Positions 1-5,045 of a stretch of DNA of 14,713 bases are shown here, one piece after another. Positions within the stretch are counted from its first letter, which is position 1. Every line of letters starts with the position of its first letter. The notes beneath the pieces were generated by a model. That model was given only the letters and a program-made list of their open reading frames with translations, had not been told where the DNA came from and searched no databases. Source of the DNA: DATACZ01 sp036258795 (GTDB taxonomy: Bacteria > Actinomycetota > CADDZG01 > JAHWKV01); the NCBI GenBank assembly GCA_036258795.1, contig DATACZ010000028.1:1-14713 (forward strand), written 5' to 3'. The translations under genes were made by a program, and so were the position numbers.

Positions 1-1011
1 CAGCGACAGGTTGTAGCGGCGAAATGCGATGTCGATGACCTCGGTGCTGTTCATCCCCGAAGGCACCATCACGGCGGTGACCGTATCGGAGTACCACTCG
101 GGCCGCCGGGCGCATGGCTGAAGTCCCCAAGCCTTGACTGCGGCGCGTACCCCCTCCGCTAAGCGGTGATGCCGGGCGAAGACGTTTGTAAGGCCCTCTT
201 CCAGCAGCATGTCCAAAGATTCCCTGAGCCCGAACAGCAGCGAGAGGGCGGGCGTATAAGGAAAGTAGCCGGTCGCGTTCTGGGCGGACATGAGCTTGAA
301 GTCGAAGAATGCCCTGGCGCATCCGGCGCTCTCGGATGCGGCCAGCGCCTTTTGGCTGACGCAGACGATGCCGAGGCCCGCAGGCAGCATCAGACCCTTT
401 TGAGACCCGGTGATGGCAAGGTCCACGCCCCACTCGTCCATGCGGAAGTCGAGGCTGCCTATTGCGCTGACCCCATCCACATAAAGAAGAGCCGGATGAC
501 GTGCTGCCTCCATGGCTTGGCGTACGGCGCCAACGTCGCTCGTCACGCCCGTGGCTGTCTCGTTGTGAACGATCAGCACTCCCTTGATCTCATGGGCTCT
601 ATCGGCCTTCAAGGCGTCCTCTATCCGCTCCGGAGGAACCCCCTCGCCCCACTCCACGTCGATGGTGTCCACCTGCATACCGTGCCTCTGGGCACAGTCG
701 ACGAAGCCCACGCTGAACTGGCCGTTTCGCACTGCCAGCAGACGATCCCCGGGGGAAAGCGTGTTGACGAGAGATGCTTCCCACCCTCCCGTTCCGGTGG
801 CCGGAAAGACGAAGGGCTGTCCGCCCTCCGTTTGGAAGATCTTCTTGAGGTCCGGGAATAGCGACTGGGCAAGCTTCGGGAAACCCGTGGAGCGGTGATC
901 CTCCTGGGCTCGATCCATTGCCCGGAGAACTCGTTCGGGCACGTTGGTCGGTCCGGGAACGAACAGGAAGTGACGGCCGGGCAGCTCGGAAAGGGGATCG
1001 CGAAAAGACAT
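1..1011 (-). CDS. Serine-glyoxylate-type aminotransferase (class V, PLP), C-terminus cut by window edge
   Basis: This is a fold-type I, class V aminotransferase that uses pyridoxal phosphate to move an amino group from serine or alanine to glyoxylate or pyruvate in the cytoplasm. I translated the minus strand from ATG at 1011; the frame is open for 337 codons to the left edge, so roughly the last 50-60 residues are missing. Near the N-terminus PGRHFLFVPGPTNVP and DHRS are typical of serine-glyoxylate aminotransferases. FPATGTGGWEASLVNTLSPG (about 69-88) is the cofactor phosphate region. VDGVSAIGS (178-186) supplies the Asp that contacts the pyridine nitrogen. GSQKGLMLP (202-210) holds the Schiff-base lysine, K205. 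No Shine-Dalgarno precedes the start, but TAAGAT lies 7 nt upstream, suggesting a leaderless mRNA. No other serine-cycle genes are visible, so the role may be glyoxylate detoxification or serine/glycine metabolism. The family is sure, the exact substrate less so. Confidence 0.9.
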   Translation of the reverse strand, partial: MSFRDPLSELPGRHFLFVPGPTNVPERVLRAMDRAQEDHRSTGFPKLAQSLFPDLKKIFQTEGGQPFVFPATGTGGWEASLVNTLSPGDRLLAVRNGQFSVGFVDCAQRHGMQVDTIDVEWGEGVPPERIEDALKADRAHEIKGVLIVHNETATGVTSDVGAVRQAMEAARHPALLYVDGVSAIGSLDFRMDEWGVDLAITGSQKGLMLPAGLGIVCVSQKALAASESAGCARAFFDFKLMSAQNATGYFPYTPALSLLFGLRESLDMLLEEGLTNVFARHHRLAEGVRAAVKAWGLQPCARRPEWYSDTVTAVMVPSGMNSTEVIDIAFRRYNLSL

Positions 1012-1018
1012 AGGCGGG

Positions 1019-1024
1019 ATCTTA
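1019..1024 (-). promoter_or_regulatory. Candidate -10 element of the aminotransferase gene (leaderless)
   Basis: On the minus strand TAAGAT matches the TANNNT form of an actinobacterial -10 hexamer and ends 7 nt before the ATG at 1011. Transcription would then begin at or next to the start codon. There is no Shine-Dalgarno sequence in between and no convincing -35 hexamer. This is inferred from spacing only. Confidence 0.4.
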
Positions 1025-1065
1025 TCGGACTGCCCGATCCAAAGACTTTGGGTCAGAATCCCCTC

Positions 1066-1737
1066 GTGACAGTTGGCGTGTCCGAAAACCCCATCCTGGT
1101 CATCGTTACCGGTCCTCCCGGCAGCGGAAAGACCACGGTCGCCCGGCAGATCTCCGCCAAGGCGGGCCTCCCGCTCTTCACCAAAGATGACTTCAAGGTG
1201 ATCTTCTACGAGATCTTCGGCTGGGGAGGCCGGGAACCGGACCGTCGGGCTAGTGCCGCCGCCTACGAGGTCATGTATCACCTAGCGGCGGTGGAACTCT
1301 CCTGCGGCAGGTCTTTGATCGTGGAGGCTAACTTCCGGGAGGAGGCCACGGAGCGCTTTCGTGAGTTGAGCGCCAGGCACCGGTTTCATCCCTTTCAAGT
1401 GAGGTGTACGGCCTCCAGGGAGGTCTTGACCGAGCGTCTTCGTGAGCGTGCCGACGGCGGAGTCCGGCACCCAGGCCATGCCGACGATTTGAACTTCGAG
1501 CAGCTCGATTACCTGCTTGCCTCCGGCCCCAGGCTTCCGCTGGAAGGAACCTTTTTTGAGATCGACACCACCGACTCCGAGGATAGTGACGCGGCTGTAG
1601 AGAAAGTCTGCTTGCGCTTGATGAACATGCTGGACCCGTCCGAGGGTCCGGAGACGAGGTCTCCGGACCCGGACTTGGATGCAGGCTCGCACCAACCTGG
1701 CCGGAGCGTCAGCGGTCCGCTGGGGGGGGCGGGGTGA
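1066..1737 (+). CDS. P-loop kinase-like NTPase (AAA_33 / zeta-toxin-like fold)
   Basis: A protein of about 223 residues that probably binds ATP and phosphorylates a small molecule, by family resemblance. With GTG at 1066 as start, the Walker A motif GPPGSGKT falls at residues 16-23. It is followed by KDDFK (40-44), where kinases of this fold have a catalytic or substrate-binding Asp. The stretch SLIVEANF (83-90) is the second core strand, and RERADGGVRHPGHAD (126-140) matches the arginine-rich lid motif with RHPGH seen in AAA_33-type ATPases. The tail from about residue 190 is low-complexity and is encoded by a strong inverted repeat at 1638-1674. There is no Shine-Dalgarno; CAGAAT lies 6 nt before the GTG, so translation may be leaderless. 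GTG 1078 is an alternative start. The gene is divergent from the aminotransferase with a 54-bp gap. The substrate is unknown. Confidence 0.7.
   Translation: MTVGVSENPILVIVTGPPGSGKTTVARQISAKAGLPLFTKDDFKVIFYEIFGWGGREPDRRASAAAYEVMYHLAAVELSCGRSLIVEANFREEATERFRELSARHRFHPFQVRCTASREVLTERLRERADGGVRHPGHADDLNFEQLDYLLASGPRLPLEGTFFEIDTTDSEDSDAAVEKVCLRLMNMLDPSEGPETRSPDPDLDAGSHQPGRSVSGPLGGAG
1638..1674 (+). repeat. Strong inverted repeat (hairpin) inside the 3' end of the kinase-like gene
   Basis: GGGTCCGGAGAC (1644-1655) and GTCTCCGGACCC (1659-1670) are perfect 12-bp arms around a GAG loop. The outer GTCC (1638-1641) and GGAC (1671-1674) extend the stem by four pairs across a two-base bulge. A second GGACCC at 1632-1637 can also pair with the GGGTCC at 1644-1649, giving a mutually exclusive alternative. 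The repeat lies in frame within the low-complexity C-terminal codons, about 65 nt before the stop. There is no T tract directly after it. Confidence 0.8.
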
Positions 1738-1742
1738 GTATT

Positions 1743-1783
1743 TGGCAGCCGCTCGGACCCGTTTCGTTGCCAGCCTGCTTTTT
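1743..1783 (+). terminator. Possible weak terminator after the kinase-like gene
   Basis: TGGCAGC (1743-1749) can pair with GTTGCCA (1766-1772) over 7 bp including one G-U pair, and a run of five T follows at 1779-1783. The loop is long (16 nt) and the T run is 6 nt away from the stem, so this is a weak candidate. The rest of 1738-1956 shows no gene. It contains an AT-rich pocket around 1808-1832 that may hold the promoter of the downstream lipoprotein gene, but I see no clean -35/-10 pair. Confidence 0.25.
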
Positions 1784-1956
1784 GCTGCACCCTATTTATC
1801 GGCACACTTTCAAAAAACTTAAGTAGAAATTTGCTCTGGCACGCCTAGATGGCCCCAGATCGCCCTCCGGCCCCGGGAACTTTCCGCCAAAAACTCCCGT
1901 CCAAGATCCAGAGAAATCTTCTTATGGCCTCCACCGGCCCAGACAAAGGAGTTTCA

Positions 1957-2961
1957 ATGAACAAGCGATCGATAGCAGTTGGGTTGATCCTTGCGTTTGT
2001 TCTTGGCGGGGCGGCGTGTGCTAGAGATCAAAGCCCGGACCTCTCGTCCGAAAGCACCACCGCGCCGGAGACAGGGGCGCAGGCCGACTCCTCGAAGAAA
2101 CCGGAAGGGACCGCCAGCCTGCTCCAGTCCGGCAGCTCCGCCACCGACGGCGGAACTGGCGACGCCGGCGAGGGTGGCGAAGCTTCTTCTCGTGCCTCTG
2201 GAGGACTTGGCGCCGCCGGGCCGGTCCCTCCGGCTCAGCCGGCTGCTCTACCTAACATCCCGCCCGCCACCTCCAAGGTTATAAAGAACGCCAGCCTCGA
2301 GATCAGGGTCAGAAAGGGCAGCTTCGAAAGAGAATTTGGCCGGGCTACCGCGGTCGCTGAGCAGTTCGGGGGATTCGTCAGCAACTCATCCGTTACGGAA
2401 ACCGACCGCAACATCTCATCTGGGACGCTCACCGTGAGGGTGCCCTCCAATCAGTTCCAGGCCGCATTGCGGCGCTTCCAGGGCCTCGGAAAGGTCACCA
2501 ACGAGGAGCAGAGCGGGCAGGATGTGACTAAAGAGTTCGTCGATCTGGAAGCTCGGCTCCGGCATGCCAAGACGGAAGAGGCCTTCTTTCTGCGCCTGTT
2601 GGACCAGTCCAGGAGCATCTCGGACATGATCCAGGTCCAGAGCCAGCTCTCGGCGGTCCAGCTTCGGATCGAGGAGATCCAGGGACAGCTCAACTACCTG
2701 AACGACCAGACTTCCTTCTCGACGATCACGGCACGCATCTACGAGCCTGGCGCCCCTGCAGGCGGCCGGCCCATAGGACTCACCAGGGCCTGGCAGGAGG
2801 CAACGCAGGCGTTTCAGTCCGTCGTGGCCGGGTTCGTAGTCGCCGTGGGATGGCTGGCGCCGTTCGCACTGTTTGGTTTGGTCGCCTATGTATTCTATCG
2901 GGTGGTCAGGCGGTCCCGGGTGCGAACCGTGGCCGGCGGGGGAGACTCTCCCGCCTCGTAA
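1957..2961 (+). CDS. DUF4349 domain membrane lipoprotein
   Basis: A 334-residue secreted, membrane-anchored protein of unknown function. The start ATG at 1957 is preceded by AAAGGAG with good spacing. The N-terminus is a lipoprotein-like signal peptide: MNKR, a hydrophobic run, then GGAAC with Cys21, although the residues before the Cys are Gly/Ala rather than the usual Leu at -3. Residues 25-95 are a Ser/Thr/Gly/Ala-rich linker. The DUF4349 domain spans about 105-260, recognisable from KVIKNASLEIRV, the TLTVRVPS strand, VTKEFVDLEARLRHAKTEE and a predicted coiled coil (SDMIQVQSQLSAVQLRIEEI). One transmembrane helix at about 289-315 is followed by a basic cytoplasmic tail (RVVRRSRVR). Both ends are therefore probably membrane-attached, with the coiled-coil domain outside. 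Family function is not established; it stands alone here. Confidence 0.85.
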   Translation: MNKRSIAVGLILAFVLGGAACARDQSPDLSSESTTAPETGAQADSSKKPEGTASLLQSGSSATDGGTGDAGEGGEASSRASGGLGAAGPVPPAQPAALPNIPPATSKVIKNASLEIRVRKGSFEREFGRATAVAEQFGGFVSNSSVTETDRNISSGTLTVRVPSNQFQAALRRFQGLGKVTNEEQSGQDVTKEFVDLEARLRHAKTEEAFFLRLLDQSRSISDMIQVQSQLSAVQLRIEEIQGQLNYLNDQTSFSTITARIYEPGAPAGGRPIGLTRAWQEATQAFQSVVAGFVVAVGWLAPFALFGLVAYVFYRVVRRSRVRTVAGGGDSPAS

Positions 2962-2980
2962 GCCAACAGAACGGCCTGAG

Positions 2981-3051
2981 AGCGGGTGAGGGGAATCGGA
3001 CCCCCGCCTGAAGCTTGGGAAGCTTCCGTTCTACCATTGAACTACACCCGC
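2981..3051 (-). tRNA. tRNA-Gly (anticodon CCC)
   Basis: Read on the minus strand, the 71-nt sequence folds into a complete cloverleaf. The acceptor stem is GCGGGTG/CACCCGC. The D arm is GTTC-AATGGTA-GAAC. The anticodon stem GAAGC/GCTTC encloses the loop TTCCCAA with anticodon CCC, reading GGG codons. The variable loop is AGGC, and the T stem GGGGG/CCCCT encloses TCCGATT. The discriminator base is T, as in other bacterial glycine tRNAs, and the 3' CCA is not encoded. Position 55 of the T loop is C rather than the usual T. It lies between convergently and divergently placed genes and needs its own promoter somewhere in 3052-3098 or inside dcd. Confidence 0.95.
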
Positions 3052-3083
3052 GGCATCGTCATTCTAGCGCCATCGCTGAGGGG

Positions 3084-3089
3084 TAGAAT
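3084..3089 (+). promoter_or_regulatory. Candidate -10 element of dcd (near-leaderless)
   Basis: TAGAAT is one base off the TATAAT consensus and ends 9 nt before the dcd ATG at 3099. The expected transcription start is 2-4 nt before the ATG, too short a leader for a ribosome-binding site. No good -35 hexamer is seen. Confidence 0.45.
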
Positions 3090-3098
3090 CCCGCGGAG

Positions 3099-3668
3099 AT
3101 GATCCTTTCCGACCGCGACATCCGTGCCGAGATCGAAGGCGGGCGGATAGTGGTCAAGCCGTTCGAGCCGTCGATGGTTCAGCCATCCTCGATAGACGTT
3201 CGCATCGACAACCAGTTCCGCGTTTTTCACAATCACCGCTACCAGGTCATCGACGTCAAGCAGCGGATGGACGATCTCACCGAGCTGGTGGAGGTGCCGG
3301 AAGGAGAGCCGCTGATCCTTCATCCGGGAGAGTTCGTGCTGGGATCCACGAGAGAGTGGGTGGAGCTGCCTCCCGATATCGCCGGACGGCTGGAGGGCAA
3401 GTCTTCGCTCGGACGGCTGGGCCTGGTTACTCACTCAACGGCAGGGTTCATCGATCCTTCGTTTGAGGGTCATCTCACCCTGGAGCTCTCGAATCTGGCA
3501 AACCTCCCGATCACCCTTTACCCGGGGATGCCGATCGGCCAGATCGCCTTCTTCCGCCTATCCTCCCCCGCCGACTCCGGCTACGGAGCTCGGGCGCTGC
3601 GAAGCAAGTACCAGGGACAGGCGGGCCCGACTCCCTCGCGCTACTGGGAGAACTTCCCGCAAGGATAG
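3099..3668 (+). CDS. dcd: dCTP deaminase, probably the bifunctional dUMP-forming type
   Basis: A 189-residue cytosolic enzyme of pyrimidine deoxynucleotide metabolism that deaminates dCTP, supplying dUMP for thymidylate synthesis and keeping dUTP low. The trimeric dUTPase-like fold is recognisable throughout: MILSDRDIRAEI at the start, VQPSSIDVRID, LHPGEFVLGST, the nucleotide-binding EGKSSLGRLGL (residues 108-118), HSTAGFIDPSF, and HLTLELSNLANLPI carrying the catalytic Glu. The C-terminal KYQGQAGPTPSR closes over the triphosphate. The H-S-T-A-G-F-I-D-P segment matches the Mycobacterium tuberculosis enzyme, which both deaminates and hydrolyses to dUMP, rather than the E. coli monofunctional form with VTAHRIDPG. 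That assignment is by resemblance. The length is normal. The start is fixed by the conserved MxLSDRD beginning; a -10-like TAGAAT lies 9 nt upstream and there is no usable Shine-Dalgarno. Confidence 0.95.
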   Translation: MILSDRDIRAEIEGGRIVVKPFEPSMVQPSSIDVRIDNQFRVFHNHRYQVIDVKQRMDDLTELVEVPEGEPLILHPGEFVLGSTREWVELPPDIAGRLEGKSSLGRLGLVTHSTAGFIDPSFEGHLTLELSNLANLPITLYPGMPIGQIAFFRLSSPADSGYGARALRSKYQGQAGPTPSRYWENFPQG

Positions 3669-3698
3669 CCCGACCTCGGCGGTTGGCCCAGTGCGAAC

Positions 3699-3777
3699 TG
3701 AGCGAGCGAAGCGAGCGAATCCGAGCCTTGCCTTTTCCGGTCCACCGAGCGAGCGGAGGCGAGCGAGTGTGGCCGTG
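3699..3777 (+). repeat. Dispersed junction repeat, copy A (79 bp, after dcd)
   Basis: This 79-bp copy begins TGAGCGAGCGAAGCGAGCGA and continues through ATCCGAGCC, CCGGTCCACCGA and GAGCGGAGGCGAGCGAG to a closing GTGTGGCCGTG. It is the same length as copy C at 8764-8842 and about three-quarters identical to it by eye. Unlike copies B and C, its final GTG (3775-3777) does not open a real gene: that frame stops after ten codons, and the oxidoreductase starts 95 bp further on. Confidence 0.85.
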
Positions 3778-3837
3778 GAGCCGAGGGGCGGGTCGCCGAG
3801 CCTTTGAGTGCCGATACCTTGCGGGCGGAGCGAGCAG

Positions 3838-3865
3838 GGTCGGGCTATTTCCGACCGGTTACGAT
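3838..3865 (+). promoter_or_regulatory. Candidate promoter with operator-like inverted repeat before the oxidoreductase gene
   Basis: A perfect inverted repeat GGTCGG (3838-3843), GCTATTT, CCGACC (3851-3856) sits where a -35 region and spacer would be. TACGAT (3860-3865), a TANNNT -10-like hexamer, ends 6 nt before the ATG at 3872. That would place the transcription start on or beside the start codon. The inverted repeat could be a repressor or activator site; which protein binds is unknown. Confidence 0.45.
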
Positions 3866-3871
3866 GCTGGC

Positions 3872-4816
3872 ATGGAAATCGGGGTCTTCGTGGCCATGGA
3901 GCCACACACGCGCTCAGCCCAAGAGGACTATGCAGCTTTCGTCGACCTGGCACAGGGCATCGAGGAGCTTGGCTACAACTCGCTCTGGATCACCTCACGC
4001 CACTTCTCGCCGGACTATGCTGCGGCTCCCTCTCCTCTCATGTTGTTTGCCGCGGCCGCCGTTAGGACGAAGAGGATCTTGTTGGGGACGGCGGTGGTAA
4101 CCCTGCCGCTGGAGGATCCGATCAGGCTCGCCGAGGATTTCGCCACCCTGGACGCGCTGTCTGGGGGCAGGGGGCGTCTGGGTCTGGGCAGTGGAGACGA
4201 CGAACCGGCTTTCACTGCCATGGGCGTGCCGTTTGAAAAAAGATCCGCCCTTTTCTCGGAGCGCCTGCCTCCGTTCCTCGAGTTGATTTCCGAAGGACAA
4301 GTTGAAGGAGCCCGGCTCTACCCTGAGATAGCGGACCCTCTGTCCAAAGTGGGGGTTGGAGCCCAGTCCAAGGGAGGCGCGGCATGGGCCGGATCTCTCG
4401 GCGTAGGGCTGCTGCAGGGAAGGGCAGAGCCAAAGGACTGGGATCCGACCAAATCCCAGGCTGAGGCCGCGGCCGCTTACCGGGAGGCGAACCCGTCCGG
4501 GTGGATATGCACCGCCCGAAATGCCTGGATTGGAACCCTGGAGGATCCGGAGCTGTTAGAGGGGCTCAGGCGTCACGGTCAATACCTGAAGTCCAGGGGC
4601 AGGGAGGGCCTTCCGCATGAATCGGGACTCGCCATGGCCAAGCTGAACATCATTGCCGGCGAGCCGGACGAGCTTGCGGATCGTCTGAGGGGAATGATGA
4701 CGGCGATAGGCCCCGACGAGCTGACGATCTCGGTGGACCCGGGAGGTCTGGATGCCTCAGACCGGCTTCATCGCCTGAGCCTGATGGCCAAGAGCTTCGG
4801 GCTGGCCGGGGCTTAG
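3872..4816 (+). CDS. LLM-class (luciferase-like) flavin-dependent oxidoreductase
   Basis: A 314-residue TIM-barrel enzyme of the bacterial luciferase-like family, which uses reduced FMN or F420 to oxidise or reduce an organic substrate. Recognisable parts are MEIGVFVAMEP (first strand), LAQGIEELGYNSLWITSRHF, AAVRTKRILLGTAVVTLPLE, and the family hallmark PIRLAEDFATLDALSGGRGR followed by LGLGSG. Later come a region variable in the family and the C-terminal LIAGEP/ISVDPGG-like strands. I chose ATG 3872 because MEIGVF is where the family fold begins. The frame is open upstream through the junction repeat, but that stretch is repeat-derived and has no ribosome-binding site. No Shine-Dalgarno is present; a -10-like TACGAT lies 6 nt upstream. 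Actinobacterial members often use F420, but the sequence alone does not decide this. The substrate is unknown. Confidence 0.8.
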   Translation: MEIGVFVAMEPHTRSAQEDYAAFVDLAQGIEELGYNSLWITSRHFSPDYAAAPSPLMLFAAAAVRTKRILLGTAVVTLPLEDPIRLAEDFATLDALSGGRGRLGLGSGDDEPAFTAMGVPFEKRSALFSERLPPFLELISEGQVEGARLYPEIADPLSKVGVGAQSKGGAAWAGSLGVGLLQGRAEPKDWDPTKSQAEAAAAYREANPSGWICTARNAWIGTLEDPELLEGLRRHGQYLKSRGREGLPHESGLAMAKLNIIAGEPDELADRLRGMMTAIGPDELTISVDPGGLDASDRLHRLSLMAKSFGLAGA

Positions 4817-4838
4817 CAGCCGCGCCGCTGCGCCCCTT

Positions 4839-4866
4839 TACCAGTCCCTAATTTTGGGTGCTGGTA
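4839..4866 (+). terminator. Hairpin after the oxidoreductase gene, possible terminator
   Basis: TACCAG (4839-4844) pairs with CTGGTA (4861-4866), and CCC (4846-4848) pairs with GGG (4856-4858) around a 7-nt TAATTTT loop. It starts 22 nt after the stop codon. No T run follows, so it would be a non-canonical terminator. It separates this gene from the dnaK promoter region. Confidence 0.5.
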
Positions 4867-4903
4867 TCGAAATAAATCGGCGCGCTCAATCGTTCTAGTG
4901 AAC

Positions 4904-4930
4904 AAAGTTGACACACTAAGGCTCAACTTT
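4904..4930 (+). promoter_or_regulatory. HAIR-type HspR operator upstream of dnaK
   Basis: AAAGTTGA (4904-4911) and TCAACTTT (4923-4930) are perfect 8-bp inverted arms separated by 11 nt. Aligned to the known HspR-associated inverted repeat CTTGAGT-N7-ACTCAAG, the site reads GTTGACA-CACTAAG-GCTCAAC (4907-4927), with the TTGA-N11-TCAA core and spacing exactly kept. The gene for HspR lies downstream in the same cluster, which supports autoregulation. In the known system HspR bound here, with DnaK as co-repressor, blocks transcription until heat or unfolded proteins sequester DnaK. Confidence 0.8.
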
Positions 4931-4936
4931 TAACCT
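4908..4936 (+). promoter_or_regulatory. dnaK promoter (TTGACA-N17-TAACCT) overlapping the operator
   Basis: A perfect vegetative -35 hexamer, TTGACA (4908-4913), lies inside the left arm of the operator. A TAACCT hexamer follows at 4931-4936 after a 17-bp spacer; it keeps only the TA-T positions of the -10 consensus. Transcription would start near 4943, giving an untranslated leader of about 100 nt. The right operator arm fills the spacer, so bound HspR would exclude RNA polymerase. Confidence 0.6.
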
Positions 4937-5045
4937 GGTTGGCAACTAAAGGTCGGCCATTGGTGACCCGCCTGGCCCGCACATTGGGCCCTCGGAGGGT
5001 CATCGGTTGAGTCTGAAAGTAAACAAACGGAAAGGTTGGTCAAGT

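Noticed and set aside
166..861. Plus-strand open frame of 231 codons
   Set aside because: It lies opposite the aminotransferase gene, whose minus-strand translation matches a known family throughout; the plus-strand product is a GC-rich shadow with no recognisable domain.
1721..1734. Run of eight G followed by four G near the end of the kinase-like gene, suggesting a frameshift
   Set aside because: The stop follows at once, the tail is already low-complexity, and no continuation of the family is seen in other frames downstream.
1849..1956. Longer start for the DUF4349 protein
   Set aside because: The extra 36 residues precede an obvious signal peptide, and AAAGGAG directly before ATG 1957 marks the true start.
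3699..3777. CRISPR or tandem array from the GAGCGAGCGAAGCGAGCG motif
   Set aside because: The copies are single units kilobases apart with no regular spacers; the internal GAGC periodicity is only low-complexity sequence within each copy.
3683..3871. N-terminal extension of the flavin oxidoreductase
   Set aside because: The frame is open through repeat copy A, but the added residues are repeat-derived (SERSER-type), there is no ribosome-binding site at the TTG, and the family fold begins at ATG 3872.
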